Part shown: in pieces, positions 20,571 to 28,470 of the stretch
How positions within the stretch are numbered: the first letter of the stretch is position 1
How the letters are laid out: every line of letters begins with the position of its first letter
DNA from: Nostocoides sp.
GTDB taxonomy: Bacteria; Actinomycetota; Actinomycetes; Actinomycetales; Dermatophilaceae
Assembly: GCA_016702415.1 (NCBI GenBank)
Contig: JADJEA010000026.1
Span: 74,243-138,242, forward strand
Length of the DNA: 64,000 bases
Direction of reading: 5' to 3'
Notes under the pieces: generated by a model
Seen by the model: the letters and a program-made list of their open reading frames with translations, nothing else
The model's database searches: none
What the model was told of the DNA's origin: nothing
Program-made: the position numbers and the translations under genes

Positions 20571-21989
20571 TCAGCCCTCGACCACCTCGGCGTCCAGGCG
20601 GCGACGGCGCAGGTAGGCACCGGAGGAGAGCGCGAGGATCGTCACGGCATACATCATGACGACGACCTGTGACATGAGGTTGGCGACGAGGCTGAGGAGA
20701 GCGACCCCCAAGGCGGTCACGAGGGCGGCCTCGGTGACCGCGCGCTCCAGCCCACCGAGTCGGCGCCGGCTCGCGTCCACCGCCGCCGTCAAGCTGCACC
20801 ACACCATGAGGGTCAGCAGGACGAGATAACTGACCAGGCCCGGTATGCCGACCTCGACGTACGCACGAACGAGGTCATTGTGCGGTTGCTTTGCCGCCGT
20901 CGTCGTCGTCGCCACCGTGCGCAGACCCACCCCCGCGATCGGGCTGGGTTCGGCGATCTCCAGCGCCTGTTTCCAGTAGTCGACGCGCCAGGAAAGGCTG
21001 TTCGCCGGCTTTCCCGAGACCTGGGAGGCGGTCTCGAGATCGGCGAAGCGGTTCTGGACCGGCGGGCTGACCGCGACCAGGACGAGGAGGGCACAGCCGG
21101 CGGCTACGGCGACATAGGAGCGGTGCCGGAAGGTGAGGACCAAAAGGCCCAGGACCGCCACCAGCCAGGCACTGCGGGTGAAGGAGAAGAGGATCAGGCC
21201 GGTGGTCAGGACGAGGACGACCGCGACCGCATGCCGGCGAGTGCCGCGCAGGACGGGATAGGCCGCGAGCATGAGGAACCAGGTGAACACGGCGAAATAC
21301 GCGAGCGGATTGCTGTGGACGAAGGTGCCGGTGATCCGGTGGAACCCACCGGCGATGCGCAGGCCCGAACCACTGGTGAGTTGCCACAGCGCGAAGGCCG
21401 ACGGGACGAGTACCGACAGGCCCAAGGCGGCGACGAACCGCCCGAGGCCGACCCCCCGCGCCGCGAACTGCTCGACGACGAGGAAGACGACGGCGATGCT
21501 CGCGATTCGGGACCACTCGTCGAGGGCCGTCCCCGGGGACGGCGAGGTCAGGACGCCGAGAAAGGCGACGACGCCGAAAGCGGCGAACGCGAGGCCGAGC
21601 CTCGACGCCGGGAAGGCTGCGCCGAGTTTGACCCGCCGGTTGACCAGCCACAACCCACCCAGGCCGAGCAGCAAGAGTCCCAGAAGAGCGCCCGGGCTGG
21701 AGGCACGCGCACCCCCCTTGAAGACATCAAGGCTGGAGCGGATGGCCAGGGCGACCAAGACGAACGTCTCGAGGTCGTTGAGGGCGATCAGGGTCATCGC
21801 GATGACGAGGACAAGGACGACGGGCAGCACCACGACGGCCGCCGACGCCTCCCGGGTCAGCATCGCGACGGTGTAGGCGGTCAGGGCGAGGCCGAGAAGC
21901 AGGGACGGGAGGAGACCAGCGGATGGGGGACGGGTGGCTCCACGCTCAACGGAGCGGTCGGGCCATCGGCTCGCGGTCGGCCGGTTCAT
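20571..21989 (-). CDS. O-antigen ligase-like (Wzy_C family) membrane protein
   Basis: About 472 residues with ~12 membrane segments and one large external loop. Family marks are FVHSNPLAYFAVFTWF near 235 and the PHNDLVRAYVEVGIPGL loop near 380. Proteins of this family polymerise or transfer lipid-linked glycans outside the membrane. I chose ATG 21989, which has an AGGTGG site 6 bases upstream; an in-frame ATG at 22037 would add 16 residues. Overlaps and spacing tie it to the two glycosyltransferases downstream. Confidence 0.88.
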   Translation of the reverse strand: MNRPTASRWPDRSVERGATRPPSAGLLPSLLLGLALTAYTVAMLTREASAAVVVLPVVLVLVIAMTLIALNDLETFVLVALAIRSSLDVFKGGARASSPGALLGLLLLGLGGLWLVNRRVKLGAAFPASRLGLAFAAFGVVAFLGVLTSPSPGTALDEWSRIASIAVVFLVVEQFAARGVGLGRFVAALGLSVLVPSAFALWQLTSGSGLRIAGGFHRITGTFVHSNPLAYFAVFTWFLMLAAYPVLRGTRRHAVAVVLVLTTGLILFSFTRSAWLVAVLGLLVLTFRHRSYVAVAAGCALLVLVAVSPPVQNRFADLETASQVSGKPANSLSWRVDYWKQALEIAEPSPIAGVGLRTVATTTTAAKQPHNDLVRAYVEVGIPGLVSYLVLLTLMVWCSLTAAVDASRRRLGGLERAVTEAALVTALGVALLSLVANLMSQVVVMMYAVTILALSSGAYLRRRRLDAEVVEG

Positions 21990-22049
21990 CGTGTCCACCT
22001 GTGGTGTGTCCTTCTGCCCGCCGGGGCGGGCACTCATCGATCCGGTCCA

Positions 22050-23612
22050 TCACGGACCAGGGGCCGAACTCGAAGCCGGTCCAGGGGTCGGCCCGCGCGT
22101 CGGGCCTCGTGCGGTCCCGGCGGTCAGTCGGCGGCGGGCGAGGATGCCCACCGCAACGCTGAGGCCGAGACCCACGACGCACGCGAGAGCGAGCACAGGC
22201 ACCGACTGGCGACCGACACTCATCCTCAGGACCAGCCAGGCCATCGCAGCTCCCGGAAGTCCGACGAGAAGACTACCCGCTACGGCCGGAGCCAGGCCGA
22301 GCGTGCGCATCCCCGGGAGGCGGCGGGCCCGTGCGTAGGCGTGGGCGACGTTGACATATTGCGCGGCGGAATAGGCCACCGGGATCAGCGCGATCGCGTG
22401 CGGGGAGCCGGCGACGAGTGGGAATCCGCCGAGGAGGATCGCCGAGTTGGCGACGGCACCATAGACCGTGTTGCGCAGCGGGGTGCGGGTGTCCCGGAGT
22501 GCATAGAAGGGCGCGAGCAGCGCCCGCTGCAGTCCGGATCCGGCGAAACTCACCGCATAGATCGCCATGAGCGCGCCGAGGGTCTTCACGCTCCCGGGTG
22601 GTCGGCCCAGCCCGAAGACGAGGTCGGTCACGGGGGCGGCCAGGACGATCCCGAGAAGGCTCATCGGGATGGCGGCGAGAGCCAGGAGGCGCACACCGCG
22701 GCGGGTGAGCGCCGCGAATGCCGACTCGTCCCCACGCCCGGCGGCCGTGGCCAACCGCGGCACGAGCGCGACCATGACCGACCGGAAGACGATCGTTCCG
22801 CCCAGCGCGCCGGCCAGCCGGTTGCCGTAGTGGACGAAGGTCGCCGAGCCGGTGGGCAGGAAGCTCACGACGATCCCCTCGACGACTCGCATGACGGGGT
22901 TGAGACCGGCGCCGAGGCTGGGGCGGGCGAACAACGCGACGGTATGCCGCACCGCCTCCTCCCGTGGCGCCGGCCGCGCGGGCCGCCACCCGTGTCGCCA
23001 GGCGAGCGACGCCATGGCGGCGACCTGGACGAGGGAGCCCGCGGCATACGCGATCCCGACGGTGGTGACGCTCGGCGGCCCGAAGAGGATGACCGGGATG
23101 CCGGTGACATTGAGCAGCAACGACATCACTGCCGGGGCTCCGATGACCAGGCGTGCGGTCAGCCAGCTGCGGAACACCTCGGCCGCGGCGAGCAAGGGGA
23201 CGTACGCGGCCAGGACCCGGGTCAGGCTGGCGGCGAGATCGAGTTTGGCGGGTGCCCAGTGCGGGGACAGCACGTGCATCAGCGGGCCGGCGGCGGTCGC
23301 GATGAGCAGCGCGACGGCGGCGGCGCCGGCGACGACCCATACGAGAACGCCGGCCATGGCGCGAGCATCATCACGGGGGCCGAATGTGGTGGACCACGTC
23401 GCGAAGGCCGGGACGAGCACCTGGCCACCCAGGACGACGACGATGGCGGCGAGGCCGACCGGCAGGCGCAACGCGAGCGCGACGGCGTCCGAGGCGTCGC
23501 CGAGCCCGAGGCGGTGCCACCAGGCCAGGTCGAGCAGGAGGCCGGTCGCCACCCCGGCGAGGGCGACGACGGCCGTGATCGCGCTCTGGCGCCCCAGACC
23601 GGGGCGGATCAC
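22050..23612 (-). CDS. MurJ/MviN-type lipid flippase-like membrane protein
   Basis: A 520-residue MVN/MOP-fold protein with about 14 membrane helices. Recognisable segments include VALALRLPVGLAAIVVVLGG, LVPAFATWSTTFG and SLGAGLNPVMRVVEGIVVSF. MurJ itself flips lipid II, but a copy inside a glycan operon is more likely to export a lipid-linked oligosaccharide or polysaccharide. Start GTG 23612 overlaps the sulfotransferase stop (GTGA). The C-terminal tail is Gly/Pro/Thr-rich. Whether the cell has a separate MurJ cannot be judged here. Confidence 0.85.
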   Translation of the reverse strand: MIRPGLGRQSAITAVVALAGVATGLLLDLAWWHRLGLGDASDAVALALRLPVGLAAIVVVLGGQVLVPAFATWSTTFGPRDDARAMAGVLVWVVAGAAAVALLIATAAGPLMHVLSPHWAPAKLDLAASLTRVLAAYVPLLAAAEVFRSWLTARLVIGAPAVMSLLLNVTGIPVILFGPPSVTTVGIAYAAGSLVQVAAMASLAWRHGWRPARPAPREEAVRHTVALFARPSLGAGLNPVMRVVEGIVVSFLPTGSATFVHYGNRLAGALGGTIVFRSVMVALVPRLATAAGRGDESAFAALTRRGVRLLALAAIPMSLLGIVLAAPVTDLVFGLGRPPGSVKTLGALMAIYAVSFAGSGLQRALLAPFYALRDTRTPLRNTVYGAVANSAILLGGFPLVAGSPHAIALIPVAYSAAQYVNVAHAYARARRLPGMRTLGLAPAVAGSLLVGLPGAAMAWLVLRMSVGRQSVPVLALACVVGLGLSVAVGILARRRLTAGTARGPTRGPTPGPASSSAPGP

Positions 23613-24547
23613 TCGGTCCGCCCCGCGGTTCGGAGCCGGTCGGCCAGGTCGGTGCACAAGGCGCGGACGCGCGGGTCGAGGTCCAGCACGGGAACCGGCC
23701 GCGCGTGGGGAAGCCGGGCCCGGGGGTGGTCCTGCGGGCGATAGGGCAGATCGAGGAACGCGGTCAGCCGCGCCCACTCCCCCACCGGATCCCGGACCAG
23801 GTCCTCATAGCGGACCAGCCGCACATCCTCCCGCCGGTCGAGTCCGGTTGTCTCCCAGAGGGAGTTGCGGACCCACCAGAAGAGTGCCGCCCCGTCGTGA
23901 GGGCTCAGCCGCGCGGGGTCGAGCGCCCGGACCTGGGCCAGGACCTGGGGGGTCATCCCGGCGGCCTGCCAGCGGCCGTCGGGGCCGTGCTCGGCGATCC
24001 GGGCGAGGACGTCACGGTTGACGGAGCCGAACCTCGTCACCGCCGATCGGGCCCGCGCATCCGGCTCGCGCCACACCCAGAGCGCTCGGGCCGGGGCCGG
24101 GTCGCCGGCGAAGAGACCGAGCAATTCGACTGTCGCGTGGCTATCGCACAGGGGCTTGGCCACGACGGCGAGGTGGCGGGAGCGCCGGACCCGAGCGGTC
24201 AGGGCCGCAGGTGAGCGCAGCCGGAAGCGACGGAACAGGCGGGGGTCGTTCTCGGCATACGCCTCGACCTCGGGGAGTGCCGCGAAGGTGCGCAGGACGA
24301 GATTGGTGCCCGAACGCTGGGCACCGACGACGAGGATCGCCCGGGCCGACCCCGGCTCCCGTGGGTTCGCCCGGCGCCAACGCCACCGCGCCGCCGCCCG
24401 CCGGCCCCGGTCGGCGAGGTCGAGTCCGCCCTCCTCCGTGAGCGGCCGGACCCCTTCCTCACGCGTCCAGGCCGTATGCCGCGCCACCCGCCCCACGGCC
24501 CGGCCGACGGTGCCGCGATCCTCGGGGAGACTGCGCCCGGCCGCCAT
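23609..24547 (-). CDS. Sulfotransferase family protein
   Basis: A 312-residue protein with the PAPS 5'-phosphosulfate loop ILVVGAQRSGTNLVLRTFAA near residue 70 and a 3'-phosphate-binding region (ARSAVTRFGSVNRDVL). It would transfer sulfate from PAPS to a hydroxyl on a glycan or lipid. It is the first gene of the glycan operon, so sulfation of that glycan is the natural inference. The ATG at 24547 follows a strong GGAGG site. A basic N-terminal ~65 residues precede the fold. Confidence 0.85.
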   Translation of the reverse strand: MAAGRSLPEDRGTVGRAVGRVARHTAWTREEGVRPLTEEGGLDLADRGRRAAARWRWRRANPREPGSARAILVVGAQRSGTNLVLRTFAALPEVEAYAENDPRLFRRFRLRSPAALTARVRRSRHLAVVAKPLCDSHATVELLGLFAGDPAPARALWVWREPDARARSAVTRFGSVNRDVLARIAEHGPDGRWQAAGMTPQVLAQVRALDPARLSPHDGAALFWWVRNSLWETTGLDRREDVRLVRYEDLVRDPVGEWARLTAFLDLPYRPQDHPRARLPHARPVPVLDLDPRVRALCTDLADRLRTAGRTE

Positions 24548-24736
24548 GCCACCTCCTCCCGCCCACGGTCGAGGACCACTAACGCTGGGACCACTCCCCG
24601 CTGAGGGTAGCCGCCCACCGCCGAAGAGCGGCTGACGTCCTTCAAATGACCGACATTCCCCACGCGTCACCTCATGCCAAAGTGGAGGGGAACGAGCCGG
24701 CCAATGCGGCACGGAATACCAATAGAAAGGCGTGCG

Positions 24737-24934
24737 ATGACCCAGAATCCCGTGGACGAGCCGAGTCGAACGAAGGCTCTTGGTTATGTGCTTGCTGCGT
24801 TGGGCATCCTGACGGGGGGCGCGGCCGTGCTCAAGATGAGCGTGATCGGATTCTACCCCCACGACGTGCCCCTGCTCGTGATCATGAGTCTGGTGGCTGG
24901 GGCTCTCCTCTGGGCCGCCGAAAAGCTCATCTAA
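24737..24934 (+). CDS. Small two-helix membrane protein, 65 aa
   Basis: A 65-residue protein with two hydrophobic helices (about 14-37 and 44-60) separated by the short loop GFYPHDVP. I do not recognise a family. I preferred ATG 24737, which follows an AAAGG site, over an in-frame ATG at 24674. The gene has visibly lower GC and more A/T-ending codons than its neighbours. The lipoprotein gene follows 27 bases downstream, so the two are probably one transcript and may work together at the membrane. Confidence 0.62.
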   Translation: MTQNPVDEPSRTKALGYVLAALGILTGGAAVLKMSVIGFYPHDVPLLVIMSLVAGALLWAAEKLI

Positions 24935-24961
24935 ACACCACCTCGACACGAGAGGACGATC

Positions 24962-25294
24962 ATGATTCACCCCCACCTGTCAAAGCCAGTCGCCGCGGCA
25001 CTCCTCCTCGCGGCGATGTCCGGAATGTCGGCCTGCTCCAGCCTCGGCATGGCGAAGGTTCCGACCTGTTCCGAATATGCCGCAATGTCTTCGGACAGTG
25101 GGCTCACCGGGAGTCTCACCAAGGACCAGGCGAAGGCGATCGACAACATCCTGACCAAGCACAACAAGCAGAGCGACAGTTCGAATGAGATGATTGCCGC
25201 CCTCCAGATCGTCGCGTACTGCAATATTGTCGGCACCAAGGCGGAGTCTCATCCGGACGACCCGATCGACGGCATACCGGGTCTGGCGGACTGA
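24962..25294 (+). CDS. Small lipoprotein with HdeA-like cysteine pattern
   Basis: A 110-residue lipoprotein with a signal peptide and lipobox MSAC (Cys25). The mature part has two further Cys, one in PTCSEYAAMSSD and one in IVAYCNIVG, about 50 residues apart, with a helical middle (LTKDQAKAIDNILTKH). This spacing recalls HdeA-type acid-stress chaperones and similar short actinobacterial secreted proteins; the resemblance is by pattern only. Codon use is AT-richer than the surroundings, as for the membrane protein before it. A GAGAGGA site precedes the ATG. Confidence 0.68.
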   Translation: MIHPHLSKPVAAALLLAAMSGMSACSSLGMAKVPTCSEYAAMSSDSGLTGSLTKDQAKAIDNILTKHNKQSDSSNEMIAALQIVAYCNIVGTKAESHPDDPIDGIPGLAD

Positions 25295-25352
25295 CCGACT
25301 GCTCCAAGGCTGGGGCCGACCACGGGCCCACCGAGAGAGTCGAGGCGGCGCG

Positions 25353-26300
25353 TCAGTCCTCGTCGCCGGCGGAGGGCGGTTCGGCGGAGATCGCCCCGAG
25401 GTCGTACGGCGTGCGCTGGTAGACGCAATAGTTGAGCCAGTTGGCATAGAGCAGGAAGGCGTGGGAACGCCAGGTCACCCGGGGTTCCCGGGTGGGGTCG
25501 TCGTCGGGGTAATAGTGCCGCGGCACGGCGATATCGAGGCCCCGGCCGATATCCCGATCGTATTCCCGTTTCAATGTGTCCCACTCATATTCGGGATGCC
25601 CGGTCACATAGAGCTCGCGGCCGTCCGGGGTGCCGGCGAGATAGACACCTGCCTCGTCACTGACCGCCAGGAGGTCGAGACCCGGCGTGGCCTCGATGTC
25701 GGCGGCGCGGGTCTCGGTGTGCCTCGAATGTGGCGCCGGGAAAACGGCGTCGAACCCGCTGAGGATGCGATTGCGTGGATCGAGAATCCGGTGCGGGAAA
25801 ACCCCGAACATCTTCTCGGCCAGGGGGAACTTCTCGATCCCGTAGCGATGTTTCAGCCCCGCCTGCGCCCCCCAGCACACGTGCATCGTCGAGAAGACGT
25901 GATCACGGCTCCAGTCGATCAACCGGCACAGTTCCGGCCAATAGTCGACCTCCTCGAAAGGCAGGGTCTCGATCGGGGCGCCGGTGATGATGAGCCCGTC
26001 GTATTTGCGTTCGCGCGCCTCCGCAAAGGTCAGATAGAAGGCGTCGAGATGGGCGGCGGCGGTGTTGCGCGGGTCGTGCGACTCCATCCGCACCAAGGTG
26101 ATCTCGAGTTGAAGCGGGGTGTTGCCGAGCAGCCGCAGCAACTGGGTCTCGGTCGCCATCTTCGTCGGCATGAGGTTGACGATGGCGATATGGAGCGGCC
26201 GGATGTCCTGGTGGAAGGCCCGGCCCTCGGTCATGACGAAGACGTTCTCGCTCTCGAGGATGCGCCGGGCGGGTAGTGCGCTGGGGATGGTGACGGGCAC
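25353..26300 (-). CDS. metA: Homoserine O-acyltransferase, MetA type; Glu111 suggests acetyl-CoA
   Basis: A 315-residue MetA-family enzyme for the first committed step of methionine synthesis. The catalytic Cys is residue 142 (HVCWGAQAGL); His235 and Glu237 are in TGHPEYEWDTL. Residue 111 is Glu in GAPIETLPFEE. In studied MetA proteins Glu at 111 favours acetyl-CoA and Gly favours succinyl-CoA, so this is probably an O-acetyltransferase despite the metA name. Many actinobacteria instead use the unrelated MetX. The gene is monocistronic with slightly lower GC. No SAM riboswitch is apparent in the 100 bases upstream. Confidence 0.93.
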   Translation of the reverse strand: MPVTIPSALPARRILESENVFVMTEGRAFHQDIRPLHIAIVNLMPTKMATETQLLRLLGNTPLQLEITLVRMESHDPRNTAAAHLDAFYLTFAEARERKYDGLIITGAPIETLPFEEVDYWPELCRLIDWSRDHVFSTMHVCWGAQAGLKHRYGIEKFPLAEKMFGVFPHRILDPRNRILSGFDAVFPAPHSRHTETRAADIEATPGLDLLAVSDEAGVYLAGTPDGRELYVTGHPEYEWDTLKREYDRDIGRGLDIAVPRHYYPDDDPTREPRVTWRSHAFLLYANWLNYCVYQRTPYDLGAISAEPPSAGDED

Positions 26301-26400
26301 TGGTCAGGCTCCTCTCGACCGGGCCGGGAATCTCGCCCGGGCATTGTCGCCGCCCCGTCCGGTATGCCGCGGACCCGTCCACGCGTTGACCGCGCCCCCG

Positions 26401-26865
26401 TCAGGCCCTTCCGACCCGCCCCGGCCAGAGCAGGGCCACGGCCGCCTCCAGGATTGGCCGGTTCGCGGGCAGCCAGGGCACGCTCCATACGTCCTGCGGA
26501 CCCAGCCACCGCACCTGGGAGTGCGCCTCCAGCGGGGTCGGTATGCCGTCCGCCACCCCCGCGACCCACACCCGCATCTGGTAGCGCACCCCGAGCGGCC
26601 ACCACCCGCGCAGTGGCCCGTCCACCGTTGGCCCGAGCTCCAGGCCCACGCCGAGCTCCTCCCGAAGCTCCCGACGCACCGCCTCCTGCGCGCTCTCCCC
26701 CGGATCCACCTTCCCGCCCGGCAACTCCCAGCCACCCGCCAGCGCCGGAGGCTCGGTGCGCTGCGCCCCGAGCAGCATCGAAGGGGCGGCGAGGTCGTCG
26801 ACGAGGACGGCCGCGGCGACAGCTATCCGCGGCCACCCCCGCACCGGTTCCGGTCCCTCGGTCAT
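26401..26865 (-). CDS. NUDIX hydrolase, MutT-like
   Basis: A 154-residue NUDIX protein. The box is GGKVDPGESAQEAVRRELRE plus ELGV at about residues 49-72, with all the metal-binding Glu present. The context (WELPGG before the box, then LRGWWPLGVRYQMRVWVAGV) is like 8-oxo-dGTP diphosphatases of the MutT group, which sanitise nucleotides. The exact substrate is not determinable. It sits alone between metA and lpdA on the same strand. Confidence 0.87.
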   Translation of the reverse strand: MTEGPEPVRGWPRIAVAAAVLVDDLAAPSMLLGAQRTEPPALAGGWELPGGKVDPGESAQEAVRRELREELGVGLELGPTVDGPLRGWWPLGVRYQMRVWVAGVADGIPTPLEAHSQVRWLGPQDVWSVPWLPANRPILEAAVALLWPGRVGRA

Positions 26866-26935
26866 CCTCGCGCCCCCTCCGCCGTTGCGCAGCGGCTGAC
26901 CATCGTCATCCCGGACAACGTCATCCCGGTCATCG

Positions 26936-28357
26936 TCACGTCGGCCCGTGCAATCGGCGCGCCGCCTCGGCGATCGACCCCGTCAAGCTCGGGTAGACAG
27001 TGAAGGTGCTCGCCACCTGATCGACGTTCAACCTCGACGTGACCGCGAGAGTCACCGGGAAGATCAGTTCCGAGGCTCGGGGGGCCACGACCACGCCGCC
27101 GAGCAGCGTCCCCGATCCGCTTTCGGCGAAGAGCTTGACGAACCCGTCGGCGATCCCGAGCATCTTCGCCCGCGGGTTTCGCGCCAGCGGCAGCGTGGTC
27201 GTGCGGACCTGGAGCCCCAGCGCCTCGACGCTCTTCTGGGACACGCCGACCGTCGCGATCTCGGGATCGGTGAAGATATTCGCGGAGACGACGTCGAGGT
27301 TGAGGGGAGCGACGGCGTCACCGAGCGCGTGCGCCATGGCGATCCGGCCCTGCATCGCCGCGACGGACGCCAGGGGAAGGACCCCGGTGCAGTCGCCCGC
27401 GGCATACACCCCCCGGAGGGAGGTCCGCGAGACCCGGTCCACCGCGATGTGACCGGACTCGGTGAGCGTGACCCCGGCCTCGGACAGCCCGAGGCCCGAC
27501 GTCTGCGGGACCGATCCGACCGCCAGGAGCGCATGCGATCCCTCGACGACCCGGCCGTCCTCCAGGGTGACCGCGACGCCCGTCGCGACCCCGGCCGCAT
27601 CCCGGACCACCTCGGCGGCCTGCATCCGGGACCGGGACAGGACCGTCATACCCCGCCGACGGAACACCTCCTCGATGACCGTCGCGGCGTCGGCGTCCTC
27701 CCCGGGCAGGACCCGCTCGCGGCTCGAGACGAGGGTGACCTGGGCCCCGAGGCCGAGATAGGCCTGCGCCAGTTCGGCACCGGTCACCCCCGACCCGACG
27801 ACGATGAGGTGCTCGGGCAGGTGCGGCAGCGCATAGATCTGCTGCCACGTCAAGATCCGCTCCCCATCGGGGAGCGCCGACGCCATCACCCGGGGAGTGG
27901 CCCCGGTGGCGAGGAGGACGACGTCCGCCTCGAGAACCTCCGCCACCCCGTCGGCCCGGTCCGCGCGCACGTGCCCCGCATCGAGGAGGTATGCCGATCC
28001 CGCCACCACCCGCACCCCCACCTCCGCCAGCCGCCGCGCGATGTCCTCACTCTGGGCGCCCGCGAGGTCGAGGACCCGGCGGTTGATCTCGGGGAGATTG
28101 GCGTGAGCGGCGACCATTTCATCGCCCTCGTGGTCGACGAGATGCACCCCGAGATCGGCGGCGACCGCGAGCTCGCCGAGATAGTCCGCCGTGGAGATGA
28201 GCGTCTTGCTCGGGACGCAGTCGGTCAGGACCGCCGCGCCACCGAGGCCGTCACGGTCGACGACGATGACCTGGCCACCCAGGTGGGCCGCGACGAGAGC
28301 CGCCTCATAACCCCCGGGGCCGCCGCCGACGATAACGACTTGACTGCGTCCGTTCAT
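26936..28357 (-). CDS. lpdA: NAD(P)H-quinone dehydrogenase, LpdA type
   Basis: A 473-residue flavoprotein of the pyridine nucleotide-disulfide oxidoreductase fold. FAD site VVIVGGGPGGYEAALVAAHL opens the protein, the NAD(P) site is IVVGSGVTGAELAQAYLGLG, and AAGDCTGVLPLASVAAMQG is the second FAD contact. The usual redox CxxxxC is replaced by GGAAVLTDCVPSK with one Cys only. This matches mycobacterial LpdA (Rv3303c), a quinone reductase that protects against oxidative stress, and not lipoamide dehydrogenase. ATG 28357 gives the conserved start. It is divergent from the ABC operon. Confidence 0.93.
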   Translation of the reverse strand: MNGRSQVVIVGGGPGGYEAALVAAHLGGQVIVVDRDGLGGAAVLTDCVPSKTLISTADYLGELAVAADLGVHLVDHEGDEMVAAHANLPEINRRVLDLAGAQSEDIARRLAEVGVRVVAGSAYLLDAGHVRADRADGVAEVLEADVVLLATGATPRVMASALPDGERILTWQQIYALPHLPEHLIVVGSGVTGAELAQAYLGLGAQVTLVSSRERVLPGEDADAATVIEEVFRRRGMTVLSRSRMQAAEVVRDAAGVATGVAVTLEDGRVVEGSHALLAVGSVPQTSGLGLSEAGVTLTESGHIAVDRVSRTSLRGVYAAGDCTGVLPLASVAAMQGRIAMAHALGDAVAPLNLDVVSANIFTDPEIATVGVSQKSVEALGLQVRTTTLPLARNPRAKMLGIADGFVKLFAESGSGTLLGGVVVAPRASELIFPVTLAVTSRLNVDQVASTFTVYPSLTGSIAEAARRLHGPT

Positions 28358-28470
28358 GTGATGCTTGCCCCTCGGGTTGCCGCATGTCATGTTCTATCCA
28401 CACCGTGCCCCAAGCATGGCCGAAAGCCGCTCCCTGCCCCAATCGGGAGCCGATCGATCCGGAGGATCCG
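28358..28470. promoter_or_regulatory. Divergent promoter region between lpdA and the ABC operon
   Basis: This 113-base gap must hold the promoters for lpdA (leftward) and the ABC importer (rightward). It is less GC-rich than the genes. A plausible rightward element is TTGCCG near 28378 followed by TTCTAT about 10 bases later, too close for a standard sigma-70 pair, so I do not assign hexamers. A GGAGG site at 28461-28465 serves the TTG start at 28471. Confidence 0.4.

Noticed and set aside
20880..23744. A 954-codon plus-strand reading opposite the glycan operon
   Set aside because: It is a shadow of GC-rich coding on the other strand; its product is Arg/Gly/Asp-rich without domains, and the minus-strand genes are clear.
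26301..26400. SAM riboswitch upstream of metA
   Set aside because: I could not find the conserved SAM-I or SAM-II core elements in this 100-base leader.
26936..28357. Missing redox cysteine in a lipoamide-dehydrogenase-like protein
   Set aside because: The single-Cys motif is the normal state of the LpdA/Rv3303c quinone reductase group, so it is not a defect or novelty.
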